Shown: piece by piece, positions 54,418 to 63,260 of the stretch | Numbering within the stretch: position 1 is the stretch's first letter | How the letters are laid out: each line of letters opens with the position of its first letter | Assembly (NCBI GenBank): GCA_028284065.1 | Contig: JANQSJ010000010.1 | Span: forward strand, 62,001 to 126,000 | Direction: 5' to 3' | DNA length: 64,000 nt | Origin: Parvularculaceae bacterium | Lineage (GTDB): Bacteria; Pseudomonadota; Alphaproteobacteria; Caulobacterales; Parvularculaceae | Translations under genes and position numbers: made by a program | The notes under the pieces: generated by a model | The model's input: only the letters and a program-made list of their open reading frames with translations | Told to the model about the DNA's origin: nothing | Databases searched by the model: none

Positions 54418-57024
54418 ATGAACGCGCTTTTCGATGTCGGGTATTATCTCCGCCTCAATTCAGATGTGGCGAGGGTTTACCGCGACCCGCTCGAACATTA
54501 TCTCTCGCGCGGCTGGGCGGAAGGCAGAAACCCAAATCCGCTCTTTGACGTCTCATGGTATCTTGACCAGAACCCGGATGTATGCGCGAAGGGATTAAAC
54601 CCTCTGCGTCACTACGTGTCCGCTGGCTATGTTGAGGGCCGATCGCCACATCCTCTTTTCGACCCTCGCTTCTATCTTGAACTCAATCCTGACGTTGCTG
54701 AGGCTGGCGTTGAGCCGCTTCTGCATTTCTTAAATCACGGCGGCCGCGAAGGCCGCGCCCCGCACCCGCTCTTCGACGCCGAGTTCTACCTCGAAGAATA
54801 CCGCGATGTCGGCAGGTCGGAGATCAATCCCCTTGTCCACTTCATTCAAGAAGGATGGCGCACCTCCAGATCCCCACACCCGCTCTTCGACGTCAAATTC
54901 TATCTTGAGGACAACGCGGTCGACTTACGCCCGGGGGTTGATCCTCTCACGCACTATCTTACCGAGGGCTGGAAAAGACATTATCGTCCTCATCCACTCT
55001 TCGACCCGACGTGGTATCTCGCGCAAAATCCAGACGTTGCCGAGCATGGCGTCGAACCGCTGCGCCACTTCGTGGAATTTGGCGGACGGGAACGGCGAGA
55101 CCCTAATCCCTATTTCGACGTGACGTGGTATACGAGGATTTATTCAGATGTCGGACAAGATGGCGCAAAAGCACTAGCCCACTACGCCAACGCAGGCTGG
55201 CGAGAGCGGAGAAGTCCGTCAGCCAGGTTCGACACCGATTACTACATCAAAGAAAACAACGATGTTGCGACGACAGGCGCTAATCCCTTAGCGCACTTTC
55301 TCACCTGCGGCCTCAAAGAAAATCGAGAACCAAGGCGGACGCCTTTGCTCGGTGCGCATGAGATTTGCGGAGAGTACGCGTCTACACACCTTGGCGAAGT
55401 AGTGATTCTTGGTGACAACCGAACTGAACCGCCGAATGAATGGTCCGGAGCGTTTGCAGTCCACCTGCATCTCTTTCACGTAGACTTAATAGACACGTTC
55501 TTTGCGCACCTTTGTCACATTCCGTTGGAATTTGCGCTATTTATCAGTGTGCCAAATAAATTGGCCGCGGAACTCGCTGAGCGTCGCTTTTCGAAATTAC
55601 CGCGCGTAAATCTCATTGGCGTCGAGGTGGTTCAGAACAGAGGCCGAGACGTTGCGCCATTCTTCGTGACTTTCGGCGAACGGCTCTCCGCCTTTGATCT
55701 TGTTTGCCATATTCATTCGAAAAAAAGTTCGCATTCGGCGGAGAAACACGATTGGTGCATGCATCTTCTTCATCACTTGATGCATAGCGATTCGCACTTT
55801 GCACAAATTCTTACTCTCTTTGCAGACAACCCTCGTTTAGGCATGGCCTTTCCAGTCTATCATCCAAGCATACGGAACCAGATAAAATGGGGAAACAACT
55901 TCGAGAAAGTGCGGGAGCTCTGCGGGCGACTCGGCGCGCCAGTTTGCGAAGAAGGTTTACGTCCCTTCCCGGCTGGAAATTTCTTTGTTGCGCGCACCGA
56001 CGCGCTCCGACCGATTTTCCAACTGGGCCTTTCGCTTGAAGATTTTGAGGCCGAGACGGGACAGGAAGACGGCACGCTCGCGCACGCGATCGAAAGGTGC
56101 CAAACTCTAGTTACTGATTATCTCAACTTCACAACGGTCCAGGTCCGATCCGACAAGCCACATTCCCTATCCACAACCTATTGTGATGGGCGCGAATACG
56201 TTTCGCAGGGCCTTGAGCGACTTCGACAAGATGCAACTGCTTCACTCCCTTCCATTCGCTTGGCCGTCGGAAAACGCGTTCGAGTGGCGTTCTATACGTG
56301 CTCGAAGGGGCGTCTCGAGCAGCTGATGCCGTTTGAGTCGTTCATCGAGGAAGCGGACTACTTTTATATTGCGGATTCGCCTTTGAGCGAGACCGGTTTC
56401 TGGCGCTTTCGCGAGACGGCGTTCGTTGAAAGCAACGCCCTCAAGCGCGCATTCCTACACAAAACCCAGCCCCACCTTCTTTTTGATGATTACGACATTG
56501 CTGTCTGGGTGGACGAGCACCTATCAATAACAGGCGACGTTTGTCCGATGATCGATCGGACTATCAAAGAAGGAGCGTGCTTCGGCGTTGCGCCTCATCC
56601 GTACCGGAAGGATTGCTACGAAGAGGCGGCGAGGCTCAAGCGGCTCTCTAAGCACGACCCTTCCAGAGTAGCTAGCCAAGTGGAGGGATATTGGGCGGAG
56701 GGTTACACTGGCGAAAACGGGCTTTCCGAAACGGAGTTCATCATTATGGACCTGAGGCGCCGTGAGACCCGTAATGCGCTAGACATCTGGCATCGCGAGA
56801 TCGACGCTCATTCGTTGCTAGACAATTTGAGTTTTGACTACGCTTGCTGGAAAGCAAATGCGGATACCGTTCAGGTCATTGACAATGGCCAGTCGGTTAA
56901 AGCTAGCCACTGTTTCTCATATTTTCCAGATGGAGGCATGACCCATCCGTACCGCGACGTGTTGCATCGTCTTGGTGGCAGTGCGCATCCCGGAGCACGT
57001 CCCGCCGGCAACGATGTCTCTTGA
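54418..57024 (+). CDS. Eight 38-residue repeats - RgpF-like - DUF616-like protein (868 aa)
   Basis: Residues 4-307 are eight tandem 38-residue repeats with the consensus FDxxWYLxxNPDV then PLxHYLxxGWxEGRxPxP; the first repeat begins directly after the start codon. Residues about 325-600 resemble rhamnan synthesis protein F (RgpF): VHLHLFHVDLIDTFFAHL, VVQNRGRDVAPFFVTFG, LVCHIHSKKSSH and the end of the domain PFPAGNFFVARTDALRP. Residues about 620-850 resemble DUF616 (RVRVAFYTCSKG, DYDIAVWVDEHLSI, LSETEFIIMD). RgpF-type enzymes add rhamnose in rhamnan or O-antigen synthesis. The repeats may bind a glycan or partner enzymes. The gene stands alone after the IS3 element. Confidence 0.85.
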   Translation: MNALFDVGYYLRLNSDVARVYRDPLEHYLSRGWAEGRNPNPLFDVSWYLDQNPDVCAKGLNPLRHYVSAGYVEGRSPHPLFDPRFYLELNPDVAEAGVEPLLHFLNHGGREGRAPHPLFDAEFYLEEYRDVGRSEINPLVHFIQEGWRTSRSPHPLFDVKFYLEDNAVDLRPGVDPLTHYLTEGWKRHYRPHPLFDPTWYLAQNPDVAEHGVEPLRHFVEFGGRERRDPNPYFDVTWYTRIYSDVGQDGAKALAHYANAGWRERRSPSARFDTDYYIKENNDVATTGANPLAHFLTCGLKENREPRRTPLLGAHEICGEYASTHLGEVVILGDNRTEPPNEWSGAFAVHLHLFHVDLIDTFFAHLCHIPLEFALFISVPNKLAAELAERRFSKLPRVNLIGVEVVQNRGRDVAPFFVTFGERLSAFDLVCHIHSKKSSHSAEKHDWCMHLLHHLMHSDSHFAQILTLFADNPRLGMAFPVYHPSIRNQIKWGNNFEKVRELCGRLGAPVCEEGLRPFPAGNFFVARTDALRPIFQLGLSLEDFEAETGQEDGTLAHAIERCQTLVTDYLNFTTVQVRSDKPHSLSTTYCDGREYVSQGLERLRQDATASLPSIRLAVGKRVRVAFYTCSKGRLEQLMPFESFIEEADYFYIADSPLSETGFWRFRETAFVESNALKRAFLHKTQPHLLFDDYDIAVWVDEHLSITGDVCPMIDRTIKEGACFGVAPHPYRKDCYEEAARLKRLSKHDPSRVASQVEGYWAEGYTGENGLSETEFIIMDLRRRETRNALDIWHREIDAHSLLDNLSFDYACWKANADTVQVIDNGQSVKASHCFSYFPDGGMTHPYRDVLHRLGGSAHPGARPAGNDVS
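54427..55338 (+). repeat. Eight tandem 114-bp (38-codon) repeats
   Basis: The N-terminal part of the 868-residue protein is a tandem array of eight 38-residue units of diverging sequence and nearly constant length. At DNA level the copies have diverged strongly; the periodicity is clear only in the protein. Confidence 0.9.
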
Positions 57025-57295
57025 ATGACGTCCCGTCTGTTCAGCCACATCTTCATTGGCCGCGATCACGACGGCCCTCCAGGCAGGCGAGCGCGAATTT
57101 TCACGGCTACTTTCCGCGGGAACGATTGGTTCACGCTCTGCACTTCCTTGCGTCGACGTGCGCTTTGGATGCCGACGCGTTCCCACTAGTCTCTCATTGA
57201 TCAGGCAGGGCCCATGGCCGAGCCGATGTCAGATTTCACTTTGCGCTGTCTAGGCTGAATCAGCGGTTTCGAGTATTGGTTTGAAATGAGCGGCT
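57025..57295. other. Intergenic region between the repeat protein and the membrane protein
   Basis: About 270 bases with no gene that can be supported. Short frames cross it on both strands without recognisable products. It should contain the promoter of the gene at 57296. Confidence 0.4.
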
Positions 57296-58738
57296 ATGAC
57301 CATTGGCTCATTGTCGATCAAGGACGCTCAAGGGATTGAGGCTGGTCGGCGAAACGGCCGGCCTTGGCCGCAGGACCTGAAGCGAAGAGAGATTGTTTTG
57401 TCCATGCGCCCTAACCGCTCAGGCGTCGCGCAGGCGCTTAGGCTGTTCGACGGCTTCGCCGGTCGTACTAGAGAATTTTGCCGTATGGCAGGCGAAAAGC
57501 GCTTCTTTCTCGCCCTAGCCGTATTCGCATTTGTCTTGTTGACGGCCGAAATCTTGTCGTTGAAGAGCAATGTTCCCGTTTACGACGATTACGTTGGGAT
57601 CTTGTCGTTCCTGAACGACGTCTACCGGGCGGAATCGATTTCCGACGTGATCCAGTCGCTCGTGACGCCTCATAACGAACATCGCATTATAGTGACGCGC
57701 GCCGTTGCTCTGAGCGAGAATCTGTTGTTCGGCGAAACGAGCTTTGTTCGCCTCACCCTGGTCCCGATCTTTGGTTTGGTATTGTGCGCGTTCATCGGTG
57801 GGCGGATCGCCTTTGAGGAGTTAGGGCAGGCCTTCAATCCGGTCATGGTTTCAGCGACGGGATTGCTCTTCGCGCGACCGGAGAATTGGAAACATTTGAT
57901 CTATACGATGGCGAACATCCAGGCCATTGGCGCGTTCGTCTTCGCAATGGCGTTCATTTATTTTTTCGGCAAGAACGGGCGCAGGAACCACGCGCTGGCC
58001 GTTCTGGCGCTTGGCCTCGCATTGATGACCAATAGCTCATCGATACTGCTGTTCGGCATTGGCGCGGTCGGCAGCCTTGCTCTCGCGCGATGGCGCAGCG
58101 CAGCTCTTTACCTTTTTTCCGGCGGCCTTGTCGCGCATTTCTACATGGGTGGCGGGGGCCTATTTGGCAATCTGGTTCCATCACCAGTCGAAGAGATGCG
58201 CTTTGCGATTGGCGTCCTTGGCAGCGCTTCAGATTCGATCCTCCCGGGACGCGCCGGCGCCGCGATCGTCGCCGGGATTGGCATTTGCCTGGTCTTTTTG
58301 TGGATTTTCTTAAGTGTCCCAATCGGCGCAATTCTCCGCTTGAAGCTGTTGATGCTCTACGTGCTGGGTGTCGCAGCGTTGGTGGGGCTTGGCCGGGGGG
58401 AGCTGTATAGCGATAACTGGACGCAGGTCGTGTTCGATGGCCGCTATCGGATCGCCTCGGTGACGGCGCTTTGGCTTGTATGTTGCTGCGCCCTTGTAGT
58501 TTTCCGCCATAGACTCGAAACCGTACGGCCAGTCTTACTGACAATTTCAGTTTTTACACTGATGGTATCTTACAGTGTCAACTTGCCCGAATACGAACGA
58601 AGGAATGCTCTCGCGGCAAGGGAGCTCCGAGCAATGGCGTTCGAAAACAAGCCGACCACCTTGCAAAATATTCCGAACGCCCATTCGATCGTGAGGGAGT
58701 CGATCGCGCTCGGAGTTTATCGTCCCCCTGAAAACTAA
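57296..58738 (+). CDS. Multi-pass membrane protein, GT-C-like or unknown
   Basis: The protein has up to 480 residues. A better start may be the ATG at 57404 or 57485, since the first 60 residues do not look conserved. About ten membrane helices follow. A periplasmic-loop motif PVYDDYVGILSFL and the TPHNEHRIIVTR block near residues 95-135 resemble loops of polyprenol-dependent GT-C glycosyltransferases, in which an Asp near the first helix pair is catalytic. No firm family is recognised. It follows the RgpF-like gene and precedes the arabinose-type operon, so a role in glycan transfer across the inner membrane is plausible. Confidence 0.65.
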   Translation: MTIGSLSIKDAQGIEAGRRNGRPWPQDLKRREIVLSMRPNRSGVAQALRLFDGFAGRTREFCRMAGEKRFFLALAVFAFVLLTAEILSLKSNVPVYDDYVGILSFLNDVYRAESISDVIQSLVTPHNEHRIIVTRAVALSENLLFGETSFVRLTLVPIFGLVLCAFIGGRIAFEELGQAFNPVMVSATGLLFARPENWKHLIYTMANIQAIGAFVFAMAFIYFFGKNGRRNHALAVLALGLALMTNSSSILLFGIGAVGSLALARWRSAALYLFSGGLVAHFYMGGGGLFGNLVPSPVEEMRFAIGVLGSASDSILPGRAGAAIVAGIGICLVFLWIFLSVPIGAILRLKLLMLYVLGVAALVGLGRGELYSDNWTQVVFDGRYRIASVTALWLVCCCALVVFRHRLETVRPVLLTISVFTLMVSYSVNLPEYERRNALAARELRAMAFENKPTTLQNIPNAHSIVRESIALGVYRPPEN

Positions 58739-59121
58739 GCGGCAGGCTCGCCTGCTGAACTGATGTCCGCGCTCCCCTTCAATGGTCATTTTCTCCAATG
58801 CTTCATTGGTCTGGTTCAACGTCCGGTTTATCGTCGGGGCGATCCCGCACCATGATCGTCCGGTCCAGCGCAAAAGCCCCCTTTTTCCACGTCGGCGCCC
58901 CGACGTTTGGACACCTCCTCAGCCTCGTATCGAGGTAATTTCTGGTGAGGAAAGAAAGACTGCGCGATACAGCCTCAATCGCATGTCGGCGCGCCCACCG
59001 GAAAGACTGGCCGGACAAGCCCACCACAGCTGCCCGCCACGAGATCCCATGATTAGCCTGTTGTTCGCGCAGGAAAAGACCATTACCCCGCCCCTGGCGG
59101 CAGTATTTGAAGGGGATCTCC
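58739..59121. other. Intergenic region upstream of the epimerase operon
   Basis: About 383 bases. A GCAGGC-TC-GCCTGC hairpin stands directly after the preceding stop, without a T-tract. A frame at 58782-59429 runs through into the epimerase gene in a different frame and has no recognisable product. The operon promoter must be in the right half. Confidence 0.45.
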
Positions 59122-60051
59122 TTGGCGCGGATACTCATCACCGGCGGCGCGGGTCTGGTTGGTCAGAACTTGATCGCGATGCTGGCCCATCGGCGCGATT
59201 GGGACATTGTCGCAATCGACAAGCACCCGGCAAACGTGCGTATCCTCCAGAGGCTCCATCCCGAGGTCGATACCATCGAGGCGGATCTCGCCGCGCCGGG
59301 CGATTGGGAGCGGTCGGCAAAGGAATGCGACATCTGCGTCCAATTGCATGCGCAAATCGGCGGCCTGAAAGAAGAAGCGTTTCAGCGGAACAATATTGTG
59401 GCGACACAGCGTGTGTTGACCGCTCTTGAGGCCGGCAAATGCTCGTATCTTGTCCACGCGAGCTCTTCGGTCGTGAATTCTATGGCGGTGGATTTCTACA
59501 CCGAAAGCAAGAAAGCTCAGGAGAAATTGGTCGAGGCGAGCCGGTTGCCTCACGTCACATTGCGGCCGACGCTGATGTTCGGTTGGTTTGACCGTAAGCA
59601 TCTTGGCTGGCTGAAGCGCTTCATGGAGCGTGCGCCGATTTTTCCGATTCCTGGCGACGGCCGCTACCTGCGGCAGCCGCTTTACGGCGGTGACTTCTCG
59701 GCGATCGTTCTTGCCTGCCTCGAAAATAGGATGGAAGGCGTTTACGACATCTCTGGTCAGGAGAAAATTGATTACATCGACTTGATCAAAGCTTTGCGCA
59801 CTGCGGCCGGCCTCAAGACGCCGATCGTGACCATCCCGTATTGGTTGTTCTGGTCGCTATTGAAGACCTACGCGGTCTTTGATCGCGACCCTCCCTTCAC
59901 CACCAAACAACTCAAGGCGCTCTCAACGCCGGACGTTTTTGACGTGATTGACTGGCCCAGTATCTTCAGCGTTCCCGCAACGCCGTTGGAGGAGGCCTTG
60001 CGCGAAACCTACAATCACCCGGAATACTCAAAGGTGTTTCTCGAGTTTTGA
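59122..60051 (+). CDS. NAD-dependent epimerase/dehydratase
   Basis: The start is TTG at 59122, preceded by AAGGGGA; an earlier TTG at 59107 is possible. The N-terminal Rossmann motif ITGGAGLVGQNLIAML, the SSSVVNSM catalytic Ser region and the YTESKKAQEKLVE (Tyr-x-x-x-Lys) pair identify an extended SDR sugar-nucleotide epimerase or dehydratase of about 309 residues. The sugar is not determined. It is the first gene of an overlapping operon with an FAD oxidoreductase, GtrA, HAD-UbiA and DprE1-like protein. Confidence 0.88.
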   Translation: MARILITGGAGLVGQNLIAMLAHRRDWDIVAIDKHPANVRILQRLHPEVDTIEADLAAPGDWERSAKECDICVQLHAQIGGLKEEAFQRNNIVATQRVLTALEAGKCSYLVHASSSVVNSMAVDFYTESKKAQEKLVEASRLPHVTLRPTLMFGWFDRKHLGWLKRFMERAPIFPIPGDGRYLRQPLYGGDFSAIVLACLENRMEGVYDISGQEKIDYIDLIKALRTAAGLKTPIVTIPYWLFWSLLKTYAVFDRDPPFTTKQLKALSTPDVFDVIDWPSIFSVPATPLEEALRETYNHPEYSKVFLEF

Positions 60052-60052
60052 T

Positions 60053-61375
60053 ATGAACGACGCGCGGTCCCCATTAATTGTCATCGGCGCGGGGCCTATG
60101 GGCCTTGCTGCGGCCTATTACGCCGCGAAGGCGGGGCGCAGGGTGACTGTGCTCGAAGCAGGCGACCGAGTCGGGGGCATGGCCGCCCATTTCGATTTCG
60201 ATGGGCTGTCGATTGAGCGGTTCTACCACTTCTGCTGTCTGTCGGACCTCGACACGCTTTCGCTTCTTGATGAGCTTGGCATGGGCGATGCGATGAACTG
60301 GCGCAGAACGACTATGGGCTATTTCGCCGACGGCGGTCTGCATGATTGGGGCGACCCCGTTTCTCTCCTGAAGTTTCCGGGCATGAACCTCTTCGAAAAG
60401 ATTCGCTACGGCGTTCAGGCGTTCTACTCAACGAAGCGGAACGACTGGGCGCGGCTTGATCAGATTAGCGCCAGGGACTGGTTCATCGGCTGGTGCGGGC
60501 GATCCGTCTACGACCGAATGTGGCGGCCGCTGATGGAGTTGAAATTTTATGAACTCGCCGATGAGATATCCGCCGCATGGATGTGGCAGCGGATCAAGCG
60601 TCTAGGCAACTCCCGAAAATCTCTCTTTGAAGAGCGCCTTGGGTACATTGAAGGCGGCTCAGAGGCGTTGATGAAAGCGATCGCCGCCGCCATCCGTTCC
60701 ATGGGCGGAGACATTCGTCTCAACGCGCCAGTGAAGAGGATTTTGATTGAGGAGGACGTCCTGCAGGGCGTAGCGCTGGCGGACGGGGAGACGATCGTCG
60801 CCCAGGATGTGATTTCGACGGCGCCGACGCCTGTGGTCGTCGAAATGCTGGCGGACGCGCCCGAATCGCTCAGCGCGCCTTACCGGGCAATCAGAAATAT
60901 TGGCGTCGTCTGCGTGATGCTGAAACTCAAGCGCCAGGTCAGCCCGCATTTTTGGGTGAACATTGCGGACCCCAGCGTCGAGATTCCCGGCATTGTCGAG
61001 TTTTCGAACCTGCGACCGGTCGGCAAGACGGTCGTCTACGTTCCGTTCTACATGCCCCAGACGAACCCCAAATTCGGCCGTGACGACGAAGCGTTCCTTG
61101 ATGAGGCGATGAGAGCGGTTCAGCTTGTCAATCCATCAATCTCTGATGACGACATCTTGGCCACGCATGTCGGCCGGCTACGACATGCTCAGCCGATTTG
61201 TGAAGTCGGGTTCGCCGACATGATCCCGCCAGCCCAGACGCCAGTGCGTGGCCTTCAGATCGCCGACACCTGCTTCTATTATCCGGAAGACCGCGGCGTC
61301 TCGGAGTCAATCAAGTTCGCACGCGGAATGGCGGAGGCGGCCGCCGACACGACAGATGCGACGAGGTCGGCGTGA
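60053..61375 (+). CDS. FAD-dependent oxidoreductase (amine oxidase/protoporphyrinogen oxidase-like)
   Basis: The ATG at 60053 stands one base after the preceding stop, giving 440 residues. The N-terminal FAD fold IGAGPMGLAAAYYAAKAGRRV and the following LEAGDRVGG mark a flavin monooxygenase/amine oxidase relative; conserved features after that include YIEGGSEALMKAI and the C-terminal FAD contact RGLQIADTCFYYPEDRGVSESI. Similar proteins occur in polysaccharide loci with unclear roles, some resembling UDP-galactopyranose mutase. The stop overlaps the start of the GtrA gene. Confidence 0.87.
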   Translation: MNDARSPLIVIGAGPMGLAAAYYAAKAGRRVTVLEAGDRVGGMAAHFDFDGLSIERFYHFCCLSDLDTLSLLDELGMGDAMNWRRTTMGYFADGGLHDWGDPVSLLKFPGMNLFEKIRYGVQAFYSTKRNDWARLDQISARDWFIGWCGRSVYDRMWRPLMELKFYELADEISAAWMWQRIKRLGNSRKSLFEERLGYIEGGSEALMKAIAAAIRSMGGDIRLNAPVKRILIEEDVLQGVALADGETIVAQDVISTAPTPVVVEMLADAPESLSAPYRAIRNIGVVCVMLKLKRQVSPHFWVNIADPSVEIPGIVEFSNLRPVGKTVVYVPFYMPQTNPKFGRDDEAFLDEAMRAVQLVNPSISDDDILATHVGRLRHAQPICEVGFADMIPPAQTPVRGLQIADTCFYYPEDRGVSESIKFARGMAEAAADTTDATRSA

Positions 61376-61770
61376 CCCGCGAATTTGTCGCTTTCGTTAT
61401 CGCGGGCGGCGTCGCCGCCGGCGTCAACTGGTTGTCGCGGATCGGTCTGTCGGTTTTCACCTCGCTCGAGATCGCGGTCGTCATCGCCTACTTGATCGGT
61501 ATGACTACAGCCTATCTTCTCAACAGAATGCTTGTCTTTGACCGTAGCGGCCGTCGCATTTCACAGGAATATGCACGGTTTGCGTTGGTCAATGTCGTCG
61601 CCTTGGCGCAGGTTTTCATCGTCACGATTGGTCTGAGCCGCTTTGCCTTCCCGGCCGCCGGGTTCGATTGGCATCCGCACGAAGTCGCGCACGCGGCGGG
61701 CGTCGTATCGCCGATCCTGACAAGCTATCTTGGGCATCGTCACTTCACCTTCGCGAAGGACGCGTCATGA
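61372..61770 (+). CDS. GtrA family membrane protein
   Basis: The 132-residue protein begins with GTG at 61372, overlapping the previous stop. Four membrane helices with the conserved FVIAGGVAAGVNWLSR, AYLIGMTTAYLLNRMLVF and the C-terminal GHRHFTF are typical of GtrA. GtrA proteins are thought to help move polyprenyl-linked sugars; in mycobacteria a GtrA protein (Rv3789) is tied to arabinan synthesis. It overlaps the HAD-UbiA gene by ATGA (61767-61770). Confidence 0.93.
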   Translation: MTREFVAFVIAGGVAAGVNWLSRIGLSVFTSLEIAVVIAYLIGMTTAYLLNRMLVFDRSGRRISQEYARFALVNVVALAQVFIVTIGLSRFAFPAAGFDWHPHEVAHAAGVVSPILTSYLGHRHFTFAKDAS

Positions 61771-63260
61771 CCGGACCTGCATCTGCGATAGCGGAGGCGG
61801 GTGGCCCCGCGACAACCGCACAAGCGGACGCCATTGCGCCACTTGCGGTCGATCTGGACGGGACCCTGCTTCGCACCGACACCCTCTACGAGACGATCGC
61901 GCTGAATCTTTTCCGGCGGCCGACCGCAACAGTCCGCGCAATGCTGGGCATTCTGGGGGGACGCTCTGTTCTGAAGGCGCAATTGGCGACGCTTGAACTG
62001 CCTCAAGCCGACACCCTGCCGGCGCGAGATGCACTCGTCGACTTTCTAAAGGCTGAAAAAAGCAAAGGGCGCAAACTTCATCTTGCGACCGCGGCAGACC
62101 AGCGGGTCGCCGCGATGATCGCGCAATACTTCAGCATATTTGACAGCTTCGAAGGCAGCACGCTGAAACGAAACCTCAAAGGCGGCCGCAAGCTGGACGC
62201 CCTTCGTGAACGGTTTCCGAACGGTTTTGTCTATGCCGGCGATTCGCGTGCGGACCTTCCTGTCTGGCGCGGCGCCAATGCGGCGGTTCTTGCCGGCGCG
62301 TCACCGGCGCTGGCTCGAGACGCGCGCGCCGCCGGCGTCAACATCGAAGCAGAGTTTCCTGAGCCGTCGCGCTCCAGCGCGACTCTCTGGCGACGCGCGC
62401 TTCGTCTGCACCAGTGGTCCAAGAACGCGCTATTGTTCGCGCCCTTGGTCCTTGCGCACCTTTATTTCGATGCAAAGGCTGTCCTATCCGTGCTGGCCGC
62501 TTTTCTCATTTTGGGGACCGTCGCGTCGGGCACGTATGTCTTGAATGATCTTTCCGACCTTGCATCGGACCGCCGTCACCGCACCAAGTTTCGAAGGCCA
62601 TTTGCATCCGGCGACCTGCCCGTTCTTCAGGGATTGATTGTCGCCCCAATTCTCATTGTCATCGGCGTAGCCGCGGCATTCATTTTGGAGCCTGCATTTG
62701 GCTATCTACTAATTGTTTATCTGTGCACGACGCTTTCTTATTCATTCGGACTTAAGCGCGTGCCGATGCTGGACGTTTTTATCCTCGGCCTCCTGTACAC
62801 GCTGCGCCTATTGATCGGGGTTGCGGTAATCGGGGTGTCTCTGTCGCCGTGGTTGACATCTTTTGCCTTCTTTTTCTTCTTCTCAATGTCGCTCGCCAAG
62901 CGCCACGTCGAACTTGTCAATGCCGGTAACGCGCCGCCGAAGCAGGACCTGCCAGGGCGAGGCTATCGGCCCGAAGATGCACCGCTAACCCTAGCAATGG
63001 GCGCTGCGACGACTGCCGCATCGATCCTTATCCTCGTGCTTTATCTGACTGACGAAGTCTTAACGGTCGAAGGCTATTCAAGCCCGGAGTTTCTTTGGTC
63101 TGCGCCTGCGCTTGTCACCATTTGGTCCCAGAGAATCTGGCTCATGGCGAATCGCGGCGAACTGGACGATGACCCGGTTGCGTTTGCGCTTCGTGACAAA
63201 TGGTCGATCATATTGGGGATCGTGTTGGCGGTCTGCTTTGCGCTGGCGGTGGTCGTGTGA
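61767..63260 (+). CDS. HAD phosphatase - UbiA prenyltransferase fusion (DPPR synthase-like)
   Basis: From ATG at 61767 the protein has 497 residues. Residues about 25-210 are a HAD domain: PLAVDLDGTLLRTD (motif I), HLATAADQRVA (motif II) and GDSRADLPVW (motif IV). Residues about 220-490 form a UbiA-type polyprenyl transferase: WSKNALLFAPLVLAHL, the Mg-binding NDLSDLASDRRHRTKFRRPFASGD, and YSFGLKRVPMLDVFILGLL. This mirrors decaprenyl-phosphate phosphoribosyltransferase (Rv3806c type), with a phosphatase in front. The product should be a polyprenyl-phosphoryl-pentose. It overlaps the oxidase gene by GTGA. Confidence 0.9.
   Translation: MTGPASAIAEAGGPATTAQADAIAPLAVDLDGTLLRTDTLYETIALNLFRRPTATVRAMLGILGGRSVLKAQLATLELPQADTLPARDALVDFLKAEKSKGRKLHLATAADQRVAAMIAQYFSIFDSFEGSTLKRNLKGGRKLDALRERFPNGFVYAGDSRADLPVWRGANAAVLAGASPALARDARAAGVNIEAEFPEPSRSSATLWRRALRLHQWSKNALLFAPLVLAHLYFDAKAVLSVLAAFLILGTVASGTYVLNDLSDLASDRRHRTKFRRPFASGDLPVLQGLIVAPILIVIGVAAAFILEPAFGYLLIVYLCTTLSYSFGLKRVPMLDVFILGLLYTLRLLIGVAVIGVSLSPWLTSFAFFFFFSMSLAKRHVELVNAGNAPPKQDLPGRGYRPEDAPLTLAMGAATTAASILILVLYLTDEVLTVEGYSSPEFLWSAPALVTIWSQRIWLMANRGELDDDPVAFALRDKWSIILGIVLAVCFALAVVV

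Noticed and set aside
54427-55338. Reading the 38-residue repeats as TPR or Sel1 repeats
   Set aside because: Length is close, but the FDxxWYL...HYL pattern with conserved Asp, Trp and Gly does not match the TPR or Sel1 consensus.
58782-59429. 215-codon plus-strand frame before and inside the epimerase gene
   Set aside because: It overlaps the epimerase in another frame and its product has no recognisable features.
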